35,067 nucleotides of DNA, taken from Candidatus Woesearchaeota archaeon. GTDB lineage: Archaea > Nanobdellota > Nanobdellia > SCGC-AAA011-G17 > PNOQ01. The position numbers were made by a program, and so were the translations under genes. This document shows, piece by piece, positions 1 through 8,324 of this stretch (position 1 is the stretch's first letter; each line of letters opens with the position of its first letter). The DNA lies in contig JABIBT010000008.1 of assembly GCA_018652625.1 (NCBI GenBank), forward strand, positions 1-35,067, read 5' to 3'. The notes below the pieces were generated by a model. That model saw only the letters and a program-made list of their open reading frames with translations, made no database searches and had not been told where the DNA came from.

Positions 1-2
1 AT

Positions 3-122
3 AGAATGGATTTAGCTCTTACTTTTACTTATCAAAAGGGATCCAGTGGCATCCTGCATAGAAAGAATGGTACATTAGTTACTCAAATTGTGGAGGCTCC
101 TTCTGGGGGCCCTAGCCTATAA
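3..122 (+). CDS. C-terminal fragment of an unidentified gene
   Basis: An open frame enters from the left edge and stops with TAA at 120-122, giving about 40 residues that end in PSGGPSL. I do not recognise the family. The last 40 bases are more GC-rich than the neighbourhood and can form a six-pair hairpin (GGCTCC with GGGGCC near 94-110). The stretch could therefore instead be the 3' part of an RNA gene. The next gene begins 37 bases downstream with its own TATA-like box. Confidence 0.3.
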   Translation, partial: RMDLALTFTYQKGSSGILHRKNGTLVTQIVEAPSGGPSL

Positions 123-158
123 AGAAAATCTTTTATAGTTTGTTTTTAATTGAGTTTT

Positions 159-455
159 ATGGATAATAAGGAAATTGCTAGAGAAAGGATAAAGAAATTA
201 TTTTCTGAAGCAGATGAGGTTTTTTCTAAAGATAAAAAATTGGCTAATAGGTATATTAATTTGGCTAGAAAAATAGCTATGAAGTTTAATTTAAGAATGC
301 CTCGTGGATATAAAAGAAAATTCTGTAAACATTGTTATTCTTATTTGAAACCTGGAAAAAATTTAAGAGTTAGAACAAAAGGAAAGAATGTTGTTTATTA
401 CTGCTTGGAATGTAAAAAGTTTATGAAATTTCCTCTTTCAAAGAAGGGAAAGTAG
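159..455 (+). CDS. rnp4: Ribonuclease P protein component 4 (Rpp21/Rpr2 family)
   Basis: This protein subunit of archaeal RNase P helps the catalytic RNA remove 5' leaders from pre-tRNAs. The 98-residue product has a basic helical N-terminus and a zinc ribbon with cysteines 56, 59, 82 and 85 in two CxxC pairs, as in the Rpr2/Rpp21 family. I chose the ATG at 159 over the in-frame TTG at 150. A TATA-like TTTTATAG at about 131-138 lies 26-28 bases before the ATG, so the mRNA is probably leaderless. The 3' end overlaps the convergent SprT-like gene by 35 bases, a tight tail-to-tail arrangement. Confidence 0.88.
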   Translation: MDNKEIARERIKKLFSEADEVFSKDKKLANRYINLARKIAMKFNLRMPRGYKRKFCKHCYSYLKPGKNLRVRTKGKNVVYYCLECKKFMKFPLSKKGK

Positions 456-834
456 TCCACCATTTATTTTTTATCCAGTCTTTTTCTAATTTTAATAGAA
501 AACCAAAACCCCTATTCTTTAATTCCCTATCTACTATTCCTCCTTGATGAGGGTGTATAAATTGTTTTGGTAATGGAGAATGAAACCCGTGCATATAGTG
601 TATTAATTCATGAGCTATTGTAGTGTCTATTATAAATTCTGGAACCTGCTCATTTCTAAATAAATTGTTTATAACTATTTCTGTAGATCCATCTTTTTGC
701 TTTTTTATATGGCCAAACTTTGTTTTCCAATTTCCTTTAAATTTTATGTTTACACTGTTTAATCTTTTTACTTCTGGCATTAGAACATTCCAAATTTTTT
801 CTAATCTAAGTTGTAGCCATAAATCTGATCTCAT
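421..834 (-). CDS. SprT-like zinc metallopeptidase
   Basis: The 137-residue protein carries HELIH at residues 75-79, with H75 and H79 as metal ligands and E76 as catalytic base. It is followed by a histidine-rich HPHQGG segment around 94-99 that probably supplies the third ligand. This arrangement matches small SprT/SprT-like metallopeptidases. In eukaryotes and bacteria that family includes SPRTN, which degrades DNA-protein crosslinks, but the substrate here is unknown. There is no signal peptide, so it is cytoplasmic. A TATA-like TCTTTTAAAAC near 861-870 gives it its own promoter, so it need not depend on the ribosomal operon upstream. Its last 35 bases overlap the RNase P subunit gene on the opposite strand. 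Confidence 0.72.
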   Translation of the reverse strand: MRSDLWLQLRLEKIWNVLMPEVKRLNSVNIKFKGNWKTKFGHIKKQKDGSTEIVINNLFRNEQVPEFIIDTTIAHELIHYMHGFHSPLPKQFIHPHQGGIVDRELKNRGFGFLLKLEKDWIKNKWWTTFPSLKEEIS

Positions 835-887
835 AAAATTATTTTAGTTCTTTGTGTTTTAAAAGATTATTAAAAAGAAAAGTATAT

Positions 888-1085
888 TTAGAACTTTTTA
901 AATTGAGACACTTTTTCTAATAAGTCTATGTGTCCAAGGAATAATGCTCTACAACAATACCTTTCTAACCCCAATTCATCAAAAACTTTTTTAGGATCTT
1001 TTCCCTGTTCTATTTGTTTGTTGTATTCTTCCCATAATTGCCCTATAGGTTTTCCACAACTGAAACATCTTATTGGTATTATCAT
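888..1085 (-). CDS. rpoN: DNA-directed RNA polymerase subunit N (Rpb10)
   Basis: This 65-residue subunit of archaeal RNA polymerase corresponds to eukaryotic Rpb10. It sits on the D/L assembly platform. The zinc site is complete: CFSC at residues 7-10 and the adjacent pair C44-C45 in the RYCCR signature. It starts one base after the uS9 stop and is the last gene of the uS13-to-RpoN cluster, which is its canonical place in archaeal genomes. Confidence 0.95.
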   Translation of the reverse strand: MIIPIRCFSCGKPIGQLWEEYNKQIEQGKDPKKVFDELGLERYCCRALFLGHIDLLEKVSQFKKF

Positions 1086-1086
1086 T

Positions 1087-1479
1087 TTATCTGTAGGATT
1101 TTTGTCTTTTTGCTCTAGCTTTAGAATCGTTAGGTTTACACATTTCTTTTCTTCTTGTGTCGGCGACTAATAAATGTCTGTCGTAGTCTAAAAACTTTTT
1201 TTTCAGAGTTTTATTTGTTTCTACTAAACATCTTGCTATTGCCAATCTTGAAGCTTCTGCTTGAGATGACCATCCTCCTCCATGAACGTTTATATTAATA
1301 TTAAATTTTTTAACTTGATCTCCAGCCAATATTAATGGTTCCATTATCTTCATTCTTGCAATTTCCGGAGTATGATTTTCTAATAATATTGAATTTACTC
1401 TAATTATGCCCTTTCCTTCTTTTAATGTAGCTTTAGCTATTGAAGTTTTTCTTTTTCCGTTTTTATGAATAGCTTTCAT
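1087..1479 (-). CDS. rps9: 30S ribosomal protein uS9
   Basis: This small-subunit protein has a C-terminal tail that reaches towards the P-site tRNA. The 130 residues contain the N-terminal NGKRKTSIAKA motif and the ...VHGGGWSSQAEA... core. They end in the basic RAKRQKSYR tail typical of the family. The start overlaps the uL13 stop by four bases (ATGA), so translation is probably coupled. Confidence 0.96.
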   Translation of the reverse strand: MKAIHKNGKRKTSIAKATLKEGKGIIRVNSILLENHTPEIARMKIMEPLILAGDQVKKFNININVHGGGWSSQAEASRLAIARCLVETNKTLKKKFLDYDRHLLVADTRRKEMCKPNDSKARAKRQKSYR

Positions 1480-1880
1480 CTTTTCAATTGCTCACATAAG
1501 TCTCCGATTTTAGTATATTTAAAAGTTTTACTTTTTGTTATATTTGCTAAATCTATTTTTTCTTTTGAAAATTTTTCAGGAATTCCTATGTAACACATTA
1601 TGTTCTTAAACGCTTTCTTGCCCTTTTCCTGCTTGTATGGAAGCATACCTCTGATTGCCCTTCTAACAAATCTATCTGGCATTTTTGGTAAGTATGGCCC
1701 CTTTAATGGAGTTCCACGTTTGTCTTGTTCTTTATACTTTTTATAAATAGTAACTTTATCTCCAGTTATTACTGCTTTTTCACAGTTAACTAAATCTATG
1801 GTTTCTCCTTGTAGTACCCTCTTTGCAACAACTGTACAAAATCTTCCTAAAATCGAATCCGTTACATCTACAACTACCAT
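1476..1880 (-). CDS. rpl13: 50S ribosomal protein uL13
   Basis: This large-subunit protein of 134 residues opens with the characteristic DSILGR segment and contains the RRAIRGMLPYK motif at about 73-83. Length and motif match archaeal uL13. It lies between eL18 (one base upstream) and uS9 (four-base overlap) in the canonical archaeal order. Confidence 0.96.
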   Translation of the reverse strand: MVVVDVTDSILGRFCTVVAKRVLQGETIDLVNCEKAVITGDKVTIYKKYKEQDKRGTPLKGPYLPKMPDRFVRRAIRGMLPYKQEKGKKAFKNIMCYIGIPEKFSKEKIDLANITKSKTFKYTKIGDLCEQLKR

Positions 1881-1881
1881 T

Positions 1882-2223
1882 TTAACCTATAATTCTGATA
1901 TTTTTCCCCTTTGGGTCTTTTTTTAATAAATCCTGAATTGAAATTAAATTATTTTTTAACTTTTCTTTTGCTTTTTCTGTTTGCGAAAAAGATGCTACCA
2001 ATATCTTATGATTTAAGTTTCCAGTTCCTAAAATTTTTCCAGGAACCATTACTACTTCATTCTCTTTTGTATGCTTATCTAATTTATCCAAATTAACTTC
2101 TCTAGTTTTCCTTGTTGATTTTTCTAATTCTTTTGCTATTCTTTTCCAAAAATTAGACTTTTCAGTATTAGAATGTTCTTTTAATTTTTCTATGAGGTTT
2201 TGTTTGTGGATATTTGTTTTCAT
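1882..2223 (-). CDS. rpl18e: 50S ribosomal protein eL18
   Basis: This archaeal/eukaryal large-subunit protein (113 residues) is distantly related to bacterial uL15. The N-terminal SNFWKRIAKELEKSTRK stretch and the VPGKILGTGNLNHK motif at about 60-73 identify it. Its ATG overlaps the RpoD stop (ATGA), so it is co-translated with the polymerase subunit upstream. Confidence 0.95.
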   Translation of the reverse strand: MKTNIHKQNLIEKLKEHSNTEKSNFWKRIAKELEKSTRKTREVNLDKLDKHTKENEVVMVPGKILGTGNLNHKILVASFSQTEKAKEKLKNNLISIQDLLKKDPKGKNIRIIG

Positions 2224-3029
2224 TTTTTAAGTATTTTTTTGATTGTTTTCTTTTTTGAGCTTCCTAGTTTCTTAGAAAATTCATCAAGCTTGTAATCAAG
2301 TTCATTTATAGCATTTGTTAACATTTCTTTTGGTTCTAATTGACCAAATGGTTCTATTGTGAATATAAATTCTCCTTTTGAATATTCTATTTTTATTAAT
2401 TCTTGAGATATGGAATCAATTGCTTCATATAAATTATTATCTAGAATTGAGTTTTCATCTAGTTTATTTCCTTTTAGTGATTTTTCTGGAAGAATATTTT
2501 TGTATTTTTCTATCAATTTTGAATCATTATTTAATTTGATTTTTGGTTTATGTTTGTAAACAACTAATCCTGGAGAAAATTTCATATGATCTTTTCCTTT
2601 TCCTAATTCAATTGTTGCTACTAACTTTATTTCTTGTTCACCTGTTAATTTTACTATTGGAATATTATCAAATACAGATTTTACTTCTGGATCTTTAGAT
2701 TTTAATTCTGATGTGTATATTGTTTTTGGTCCCTTTACTTCTAAAGACAAAGTAGTCTGACATTTCGCGCACCCCTTTCCTTTACAAGTGCACCTCTCCT
2801 TTAAATTATATGATTTTGAATCTGTTTTTATTGGAACTAACCCTAACCTATGTGAAAGTATTTCATCATACAAGGCAGAATCATTTTTGGATATCTCAAC
2901 TTCAGTTATTGCCATCACCGGAGTTTCTGCTATAATAGATCTTCTTAGTGTGTTTGCTTCTATTTCGTTTATACCAGAAATTTCAAAAATGAATTTTCTA
3001 TCGTCCTGCTTTATTTTTTTTATTTCCAT
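2220..3029 (-). CDS. rpoD: DNA-directed RNA polymerase subunit D (Rpb3/alpha-like)
   Basis: Subunit D pairs with subunit L to form the assembly platform of archaeal RNA polymerase, the counterpart of the bacterial alpha dimer. The 269-residue protein shows the dimerisation segment ANTLRRSIIAETPVMAI at about 25-41 and LSHRLGLVPI near 58-67. It has one cysteine cluster, C80, C82, C87 and C90, matching the Rpb3 zinc loop. No cysteine occurs after C90, so the Fe-S cluster domain found in some archaeal D subunits has no ligands here. The lysine-rich C-terminus ends in KKTIKKILKK. It lies between uS11 and eL18. Confidence 0.95.
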   Translation of the reverse strand: MEIKKIKQDDRKFIFEISGINEIEANTLRRSIIAETPVMAITEVEISKNDSALYDEILSHRLGLVPIKTDSKSYNLKERCTCKGKGCAKCQTTLSLEVKGPKTIYTSELKSKDPEVKSVFDNIPIVKLTGEQEIKLVATIELGKGKDHMKFSPGLVVYKHKPKIKLNNDSKLIEKYKNILPEKSLKGNKLDENSILDNNLYEAIDSISQELIKIEYSKGEFIFTIEPFGQLEPKEMLTNAINELDYKLDEFSKKLGSSKKKTIKKILKK

Positions 3030-3031
3030 GT

Positions 3032-3436
3032 TTATACTCTTCTACCCCTTCTACCGCCCTTTTTTCTGCATCCATCATGTGGCACCGGAGTTATTTCCTC
3101 TATGTTTCCAATTTTGAGACCTGCTCTGGTTAATGTACGTATTGCTGCTTGTGCTCCTGGTCCTGGAGACATTGGCCCATTGTGTCCACCCGGGGCACGA
3201 ACCTTTATATGAACAGCATTTATTCCCTTTTCTATTGCGTTTTCTGCTGCCATTCTTGCTGCAGACATTGCTATAGTTGGGCTAGATTCTAATCTATGTA
3301 CTTTTGTTAACATTCCACCAGAACTTTTTGTTATAGTCTCTGATCCAGTTATATCCGTAATATGAATTATTGTATTATTATAAGATGAGTAAATATGTGC
3401 TACTCCCCACTTTAATTTTTTACCTTTATGCATCAT
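3032..3436 (-). CDS. rps11: 30S ribosomal protein uS11
   Basis: This 30S platform protein (134 residues) has the conserved [19 protein letters not shown]-terminus and the [16 protein letters not shown] core. Its C-terminal [17 protein letters not shown] is near-universal. The start codon overlaps the uS4 3' end by 11 bases, which suggests translational coupling. Confidence 0.97.
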   Translation of the reverse strand: MMHKGKKLKWGVAHIYSSYNNTIIHITDITGSETITKSSGGMLTKVHRLESSPTIAMSAARMAAENAIEKGINAVHIKVRAPGGHNGPMSPGPGAQAAIRTLTRAGLKIGNIEEITPVPHDGCRKKGGRRGRRV

Positions 3437-4160
3437 TTTTTGTTTCCTTTGGGAGATCTTTTGTTAGTTCTTTTTTTGATTGTTCTACAACTTCATCTGC
3501 TACCTTTTCAGCTGCTTTTTCTGGCATTTTCTTTTCTAACTCTTCTTTTATTTCTTCCTTAACTTCTTCCTTTACTTTTTCTTTAACTTCTTCTTTCTTC
3601 TTTGGCTTTAAGATTTTTTCTTTTTTCTCTTTTTCCAATTTCTCTTTAACTGTCCTTTCTGGATGGTCTGCTTTTGAAATTGAAGAAAGTGGACTAAATT
3701 TGATTTTTGATTCTTCATTTTTTGAAACTAAGAAAGAAGGAGCAGTGACTTTTTTGCCATCTACCGAGATATGGCCGTGTGTAATAAATTGTCTAGCTTG
3801 ATTTGTTGATCTAGCAAATCCATTTCTGAAAACGATAGTTTGTAATCTCCTTTCTAAGAAGTCTTTTACTTTTAAATCTAGGATATCTTCAATTTTTGAA
3901 TCTTTTGAGATTATATTATATCTGAGTAATTTATTCATTAATTGTTCTCTTTCTTTTGCACTTTGTTCTGAACGTACATTAGCAACAATTTTTTTTACTT
4001 GATTTCTTGCAGATCTTAATTTTGAGGCATATTTCCAAATTTCTTTTTTGTTTTTTAGACCATACTCTCTAAGAATCTCTTTTTCTTCTATTATTCTTTC
4101 TCTCTGCCAGGGATGAAATGGCGTTTGATATTTCTTTCTTATTCTTTTAGTCTGGCCCAT
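3426..4160 (-). CDS. rps4: 30S ribosomal protein uS4 with a long charged C-terminal tail
   Basis: uS4 is a primary 16S rRNA-binding protein. Residues 1-165 form the normal archaeal protein, with an S4 RNA-binding domain around 107-150 that includes [20 protein letters not shown]. Residues from about 166 to 244 are an extra Lys/Glu-rich tail predicted to be helical and surface exposed. Residues 195-241 of this tail align without gaps to residues 32-78 of FtsY encoded at 17804, with 31 of 47 identical, including a shared 15-residue run. The role of the tail is unknown. A ribosome-side contact in co-translational targeting is possible but is inference. The gene starts two bases after uS13. Confidence 0.95.
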   Translation of the reverse strand: MGQTKRIRKKYQTPFHPWQRERIIEEKEILREYGLKNKKEIWKYASKLRSARNQVKKIVANVRSEQSAKEREQLMNKLLRYNIISKDSKIEDILDLKVKDFLERRLQTIVFRNGFARSTNQARQFITHGHISVDGKKVTAPSFLVSKNEESKIKFSPLSSISKADHPERTVKEKLEKEKKEKILKPKKKEEVKEKVKEEVKEEIKEELEKKMPEKAAEKVADEVVEQSKKELTKDLPKETKNDA

Positions 4161-4161
4161 T

Positions 4162-4611
4162 TTATTTCTTCTTTCTCTTTACTCCAAGAGACTTCCCTTT
4201 TCTAAAATTAGATTTTGTTCTTTGCCCTCTTACAGGTAATCCAGATCCGTGTCTAAATCCTCTATACGACTTTATTTTTCTTAATCTTTTTATATCAAAA
4301 TCTTTTCTTAATTTTAAATCGGATACAGTTAAATGTAAATCTTCTCCAGAATCATAATCTTTTTGTCTGTTTAATAACCAAGAAGGAATGTTGTGTTTTT
4401 TTGGTTCTTTTATTATTTCTTCTATTTTTTTTATTTCTTGTTCTTTTAGAGAACCAGTTTTTTTATTTTTATCTAATTTATTAACATAACATATGGCATT
4501 TGCCATGGAAAAATTTACTCCCTTTATTCTTGTTAGGGTATGAGATATAGGTTTATCTCCCGCTAAATCTGTAGAAGCTATTCTTACAATGTATTTTAAT
4601 TTCTCTTCCAT
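4162..4611 (-). CDS. rps13: 30S ribosomal protein uS13
   Basis: This 30S head protein contacts the large subunit and P-site tRNA. The 149 residues include the helix-hairpin-helix region [16 protein letters not shown] at about 27-42 and the C-terminal [20 protein letters not shown] motif. Length and tail are typical of archaeal uS13. It is the first gene of the uS13-uS4-uS11-RpoD-eL18-uL13-uS9-RpoN operon and has its own promoter. Confidence 0.97.
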   Translation of the reverse strand: MEEKLKYIVRIASTDLAGDKPISHTLTRIKGVNFSMANAICYVNKLDKNKKTGSLKEQEIKKIEEIIKEPKKHNIPSWLLNRQKDYDSGEDLHLTVSDLKLRKDFDIKRLRKIKSYRGFRHGSGLPVRGQRTKSNFRKGKSLGVKRKKK

Positions 4612-4637
4612 TCTCTGTTTTTGATGTTAGTACGCCC

Positions 4638-4648
4638 TTTTTAAAGCT
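4638..4648 (-). promoter_or_regulatory. TATA-like box of the uS13-RpoN operon
   Basis: On the minus strand the sequence GCTTTAAAAAG lies about 27-37 bases before the uS13 ATG at 4611, in the 41-base gap after DUF655. It is the only clear promoter between eL21 and RpoN and marks a second transcription unit inside the block. Confidence 0.55.
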
Positions 4649-4652
4649 TTTG

Positions 4653-5216
4653 TTAGATTTGTACAAATAATTTACGTTTATCCTCGTCGTTTAGTTCTGC
4701 AAAAATTCTCCTTACTACTACTTGCATCGGGTCAGGGATTAACTTTACCCTTTCTTTTATATCTTCGAAGCTTTTGAACTCTTTTTCTTCTCTTTTTTCT
4801 AGTATTTCTGTTGTGTGTTTCTTTCCTATTCCCGGTAGTAATTCTAATTGATGCATTCTTGTATTTATTGGACCAGCTTGATTGAAGAAATCTATAAATC
4901 TTTGCTCGTTTTTTGAGATTAATTCTTTTACTACAAAGTCTAATTCCATCCTAGCAGTCTGGGTTAATTTTGAAATTGTGATTTTTCCAATTATATGGTG
5001 TATTTTTTCCCTTTCTTCTCCACCAATATAGGCTTCTTCGTAAGGTTGTAAAAATTTTCCTTTTTTTGGAACTAATTCTAGAAGTGTAAAATGATCACGA
5101 CCTACAGCTTGAGCTATGGGAGACTTTTGATGTAATGGTCTCCTGTCTGATGGATATCCGTTCGGGAGGAAATCCAAAATAATTGCATGGTCTTCCTTTG
5201 TTGCTGGCCTTATCAT
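4653..5216 (-). CDS. DUF655 family protein with helix-hairpin-helix
   Basis: This is the conserved archaeal protein that typically accompanies eL21 and RpoF. The 187 residues carry an N-terminal conserved region (DFLPNGYPSDRRP, residues 15-27). A helix-hairpin-helix follows at about 123-155 (LELLPGIGKKHTTEIL), the usual nucleic-acid backbone-binding fold. The biochemical role is not established, and RNA binding is plausible from the fold and context. It lies eight bases after RpoF and probably shares the transcript that begins at eL21. Confidence 0.85.
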   Translation of the reverse strand: MIRPATKEDHAIILDFLPNGYPSDRRPLHQKSPIAQAVGRDHFTLLELVPKKGKFLQPYEEAYIGGEEREKIHHIIGKITISKLTQTARMELDFVVKELISKNEQRFIDFFNQAGPINTRMHQLELLPGIGKKHTTEILEKREEKEFKSFEDIKERVKLIPDPMQVVVRRIFAELNDEDKRKLFVQI

Positions 5217-5224
5217 TTTTTTTA

Positions 5225-5554
5225 TTAAGCATGTTTTTTCACTATTTTCATTATTTTGTCTAAATCCTCTTGCTTTAGTGTAAGGTTTTCACCTGAGAGG
5301 ATGGTTCTTAAGCTGTCAATGTCTGTTGGTAATATATTGATTATCAGTGTTATGTGTTTTTCTTTTAATCTTGTTATTCCTGCAGATTCTAATTCTTTCT
5401 TTAATTCCTTATATGTTTTTGTTTTTGTAACGTTATTTAGATATTCCTCTACTTTTTTTGCTCTGAAATTTAATTCTTTATCTCGCTTTTTCATTGCATC
5501 TATATTTCCTTTCATTTCAGGAATATTTATTGGGATTTGTTTAATTATTTCCAT
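5225..5554 (-). CDS. rpoF: DNA-directed RNA polymerase subunit F (Rpb4)
   Basis: Subunit F forms the stalk of RNA polymerase with subunit E, and the stalk contacts the emerging RNA and helps open the promoter. The 109-residue helical protein has the family layout. An N-terminal helical part contains TKTYKELKKELESAGITRLKEK, here reported in two overlapping halves around residues 46-66. The ILPTDIDSLRTIL segment and the HRDC-like C-terminus ending in LDKIMKIVKKHA follow. The order eL21-RpoF-DUF655 is standard in archaea and supports the call. Confidence 0.9.
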   Translation of the reverse strand: MEIIKQIPINIPEMKGNIDAMKKRDKELNFRAKKVEEYLNNVTKTKTYKELKKELESAGITRLKEKHITLIINILPTDIDSLRTILSGENLTLKQEDLDKIMKIVKKHA

Positions 5555-5556
5555 TT

Positions 5557-5844
5557 TTACCTTCTCTTTAAGTGGGATGGGTGAGTTAAAATTGATTTTA
5601 TTTTGTTCCCATCCTTTATTTCTACATAATAATTTGAACCTTGTTTATTTTTGATTATTCCTGCTTTTCCATGAAATCTTGGATTGTATAATCCTTTTTG
5701 AATTGCTGGTTCTGCTACTAAATATACTAAGTCTCCAGTTTCGAAGTTCTGGAAGAACCTTCTAAGGCTAATCTTTCCTTTTGTTCTGACACTTTTTTTT
5801 AATTTGTGCCTTGTTTTCCTTCTTAAACCGCCTATTCGTTTCAT
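5557..5844 (-). CDS. rpl21e: 50S ribosomal protein eL21
   Basis: This archaeal/eukaryal large-subunit protein (95 residues) has the basic N-terminus KRIGGLRRKTRHKLKK and a small beta-barrel with HGKAGIIKNKQGSNYYV. It opens the eL21-RpoF-DUF655 transcript. A TATA-like CATTTATAAAGC at about 5879-5888 lies roughly 38 bases before the ATG, so a leader of about ten bases is expected. Confidence 0.95.
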   Translation of the reverse strand: MKRIGGLRRKTRHKLKKSVRTKGKISLRRFFQNFETGDLVYLVAEPAIQKGLYNPRFHGKAGIIKNKQGSNYYVEIKDGNKIKSILTHPSHLKRR

Positions 5845-5895
5845 TTTTGTATACCTTGAAATAATGGGAATTATGTTGCTTTATAAATGTTTTTG

Positions 5896-6165
5896 TTAGT
5901 CTAGAAATTCAGATAATGACCGGTCTAAAGCGAAAAATAAGTTAGGATTTTCTGATTCTGATTTTTTTGTTTCAGAAGTTTCTAATTCTACTTTTATTTT
6001 GTATTTTGAATCCTTTACTAAGGTTACTGTTATTTTTTTGAAATCTTTTTCTTTTTCTGAGATTTTTTTTGTGTAGTTTCCAACTACCTTTTTAATTACT
6101 ATTAATAGCCCTCTATCCACGTCTTCAAAGTTCTCTAAATTTATGTTTCCACCTAATTCTATCAT
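5896..6165 (-). CDS. Small conserved-looking protein, possibly HPF-like fold
   Basis: I do not recognise this 89-residue protein with certainty. It begins with a strand-like GGNINLENF and a long helix (residues 18-38). Two alternating strands follow (KKITVTLVKD and YKIKVELET), and it closes with ESENPNLFFALDRSLSEFL. That beta-alpha-beta-beta-beta-alpha order and the final acidic-LFFALD helix resemble ribosome hibernation-promoting factors, which bind the decoding centre of idle 30S subunits. The resemblance is by eye only. A TATA-like GCTTAAATC near 6192-6199 gives a near-leaderless start, and the neighbours are ribosomal genes. Confidence 0.5.
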   Translation of the reverse strand: MIELGGNINLENFEDVDRGLLIVIKKVVGNYTKKISEKEKDFKKITVTLVKDSKYKIKVELETSETKKSESENPNLFFALDRSLSEFLD

Positions 6166-6214
6166 ACTACTATCTTTAGGGTATGTTTGATTTAAGCTTT
6201 TCTATTGATTAGAA

Positions 6215-6556
6215 TTAATCATATTGTTCCAAGTCTAAATTCATGTCTCTTTGTATGATTATTGGCGAATCTTGAACTATTCTATATATTTTTGAATCAT
6301 CTGAGGATTCTTCAATTGCCACCTGTCCAGGTAGTTCTTCAATTACTCCTAGTTCTTGTAGAATTTCTAAATCCTCTTGCCTATACTGGTCATTATTAAT
6401 CAAATTTTTTTCCGCAAATGTGTTAAAAGCATTTTCGACATCCCTTAAACTAAACTTAGCTGCATTTAGGTCGCTCATTATACGGTCTAATAATCCAAAT
6501 GCTTTAGTTGTTTCTTTTTCTTGAATTATTTCTATACTGTCAAAAGTTTTTACCAT
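6215..6556 (-). CDS. Hypothetical acidic protein
   Basis: This is an unrecognised 113-residue soluble protein. The first 85 residues look helical, with ATKAFGL-like and DLNAAKFSLRDVENAF segments that could form a small winged-helix or helical bundle. The last 25 are extended and acidic. It has its own promoter: GATTTATAAATAA at about 6580-6591 is roughly 29 bases before the ATG. The stop lies about 50 bases before the next gene start. No function is proposed. Confidence 0.6.
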   Translation of the reverse strand: MVKTFDSIEIIQEKETTKAFGLLDRIMSDLNAAKFSLRDVENAFNTFAEKNLINNDQYRQEDLEILQELGVIEELPGQVAIEESSDDSKIYRIVQDSPIIIQRDMNLDLEQYD

Positions 6557-6620
6557 TTTTCTAATTTTATCGGTTATTGTTTATTTATAAATCTTTCTAT
6601 TTGTTATTACTATATAATAG

Positions 6621-8300
6621 TTATATTTTCTTTATTACATATGGCCCTTCTTTTTTGTAACCTAATTTATAGTAATATTCTCTTACTCCAACTCCAGAAA
6701 TAACTACTATTTTATCCTTACCTTCTTTTTTTGCAATTTCTTCTGCTGTCTTCATCAATTTTTTCCCGTATCCCTTGTGTTGGACAGTTCCACTTTTTTT
6801 TAATCCTATGGAGGTTCCGTAAACATGTAATTCTCTTATTAATGCAGATTTTTTTGTTATTTCTTTTCTTAACGATTCTGAAGGAAAACGCATCCGTATA
6901 AATCCAACCAATAAATCATTCTTTGTGTCTTCTGCAGAGATAAAAAATTCTGTTCCTTTTGAGGCTTTATACTTTTGAGTTTTTATTTTAACTTTTTTCC
7001 AATCTATCTCTTTACCCATAGGCTCTCTACAACGTATGCAATTACATTTTACATCATATTTTTGGAATAAATATTGTCTGAAGTTTGTCATTTCTACTCC
7101 AGCTACCCATTGTTTTGTTGGAATGTCTCTTTGAATCCTCATAATTCTACAATATTTTGGAACATGTTTTTTGAATTTGACTAATAATTCTGCTGCATCT
7201 TTTATTGATAGTGGTTTAAATTTTCCTTCTTTGTATTCTTTGTATAATATTGTTCCTTTGCTAACCATTGTTGGATATATCTTTAACATGTCTGGTTTGA
7301 AATCTGGATTTTTGAATAGACTTATCATTCCTTCTAAATCTCTTTTTTTTGAGGTTAATGGTAATCCTGGCATGTAATGTATGGCTACTTTGAATCCCAA
7401 ATCTTTTAATATTCTTATGGAATCTTTTGTGTCTTTTACTGTGTGGCCCCTATTTACTTTTTTTATAACATCTTCATATACAGATTGTACTCCCAACTCT
7501 ATTCTAGTTGTTCCAAGTTTCAACATATGATTTCCATGATCTAGTAAGCCCCAATCTGGCTTTGTTTCAATACATAATGCAACACATCTTACTTTTGCTG
7601 TTTCATTTATCTTTTGTTCTTTTGTTAATGTTGTTTTTCCTTTTAACTTTAGAAGTTTTTTTTGTATTCTTAGTGTTCTTTCTTTATCTGAAAAGTTTTC
7701 TGTTGGAAGTTCATACACGTCTTTGAATTTTGTGTAATTTAATTCTCCATTTTTGTTAAAAAATAATCCTGAAAAATCGTTCAATGCTTTGAATGTAAAT
7801 TTTATGAACTCTTCTTGGTATTTTTTTGGAAATGAAGGAAATGTTCCCCCCATAATAATTAGTTCAATTTTTTCAAAATTATGGCCTAGGAGAACATATT
7901 GTTCTAATCTGTTAAATATTTGTAGATAAGGATCAAAATTATTTCTTATAGCTCTCATGGTTGCCGGTTCTCCGCCAGTGTAAGACTGTGGAACATTCCC
8001 GAATGTTGAATTTGGGCCACCTGGGCAATAAATACATTTTCCGTGTGGGCACGAAATGGGTTTTGTCATTATTGCTAATGGTGCCACCCCAGAAATTGTT
8101 CTTACTGGTTTTGTTAAAAGTCTTGGTTTTAGTAACTTTATTTTATTTTGTGGAGCATGGATTAAAATATCTATAAAACTTGGAAGTCTTTTTGGTTTAT
8201 GTTTTTTTGCTAGTGCGTCCCTTAGTTTTATTATATCTTTTTTATCTTTTAGATCTTTATCTAAGATTTCTTTTATTAGTAATTTACAAAATTTTTTCAT
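6621..8300 (-). CDS. elp3: Elp3: radical SAM tRNA uridine-34 acetyltransferase
   Basis: Elp3 uses SAM and acetyl-CoA to make carboxymethyluridine at tRNA position 34. The 559-residue protein has the family's domain order. A basic N-terminus comes first, then the radical SAM motif C84-x4-C89-x2-C92 in CPHGKCIYCPGG. The TIM-barrel core includes RIELGVQSVYEDV. A CxCIRCRE zinc loop lies around 423, and a C-terminal GNAT acetyltransferase domain contains QHKGYGKKLM. Length is normal. It is the sole Elongator component expected in archaea. A weak AT-rich box sits near 8323-8331, just inside the end of the upstream gene. Confidence 0.96.
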   Translation of the reverse strand: MKKFCKLLIKEILDKDLKDKKDIIKLRDALAKKHKPKRLPSFIDILIHAPQNKIKLLKPRLLTKPVRTISGVAPLAIMTKPISCPHGKCIYCPGGPNSTFGNVPQSYTGGEPATMRAIRNNFDPYLQIFNRLEQYVLLGHNFEKIELIIMGGTFPSFPKKYQEEFIKFTFKALNDFSGLFFNKNGELNYTKFKDVYELPTENFSDKERTLRIQKKLLKLKGKTTLTKEQKINETAKVRCVALCIETKPDWGLLDHGNHMLKLGTTRIELGVQSVYEDVIKKVNRGHTVKDTKDSIRILKDLGFKVAIHYMPGLPLTSKKRDLEGMISLFKNPDFKPDMLKIYPTMVSKGTILYKEYKEGKFKPLSIKDAAELLVKFKKHVPKYCRIMRIQRDIPTKQWVAGVEMTNFRQYLFQKYDVKCNCIRCREPMGKEIDWKKVKIKTQKYKASKGTEFFISAEDTKNDLLVGFIRMRFPSESLRKEITKKSALIRELHVYGTSIGLKKSGTVQHKGYGKKLMKTAEEIAKKEGKDKIVVISGVGVREYYYKLGYKKEGPYVIKKI

Positions 8301-8324
8301 AGGTTTTGTAAAAAAGAAGTGCTT

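Noticed and set aside
3370-3801. Ser/Phe-rich plus-strand frame of 143 residues across uS11 and uS4
   Set aside because: It is the antisense of the Lys/Glu-rich uS4 tail. The same artefact appears opposite the FtsY A domain.
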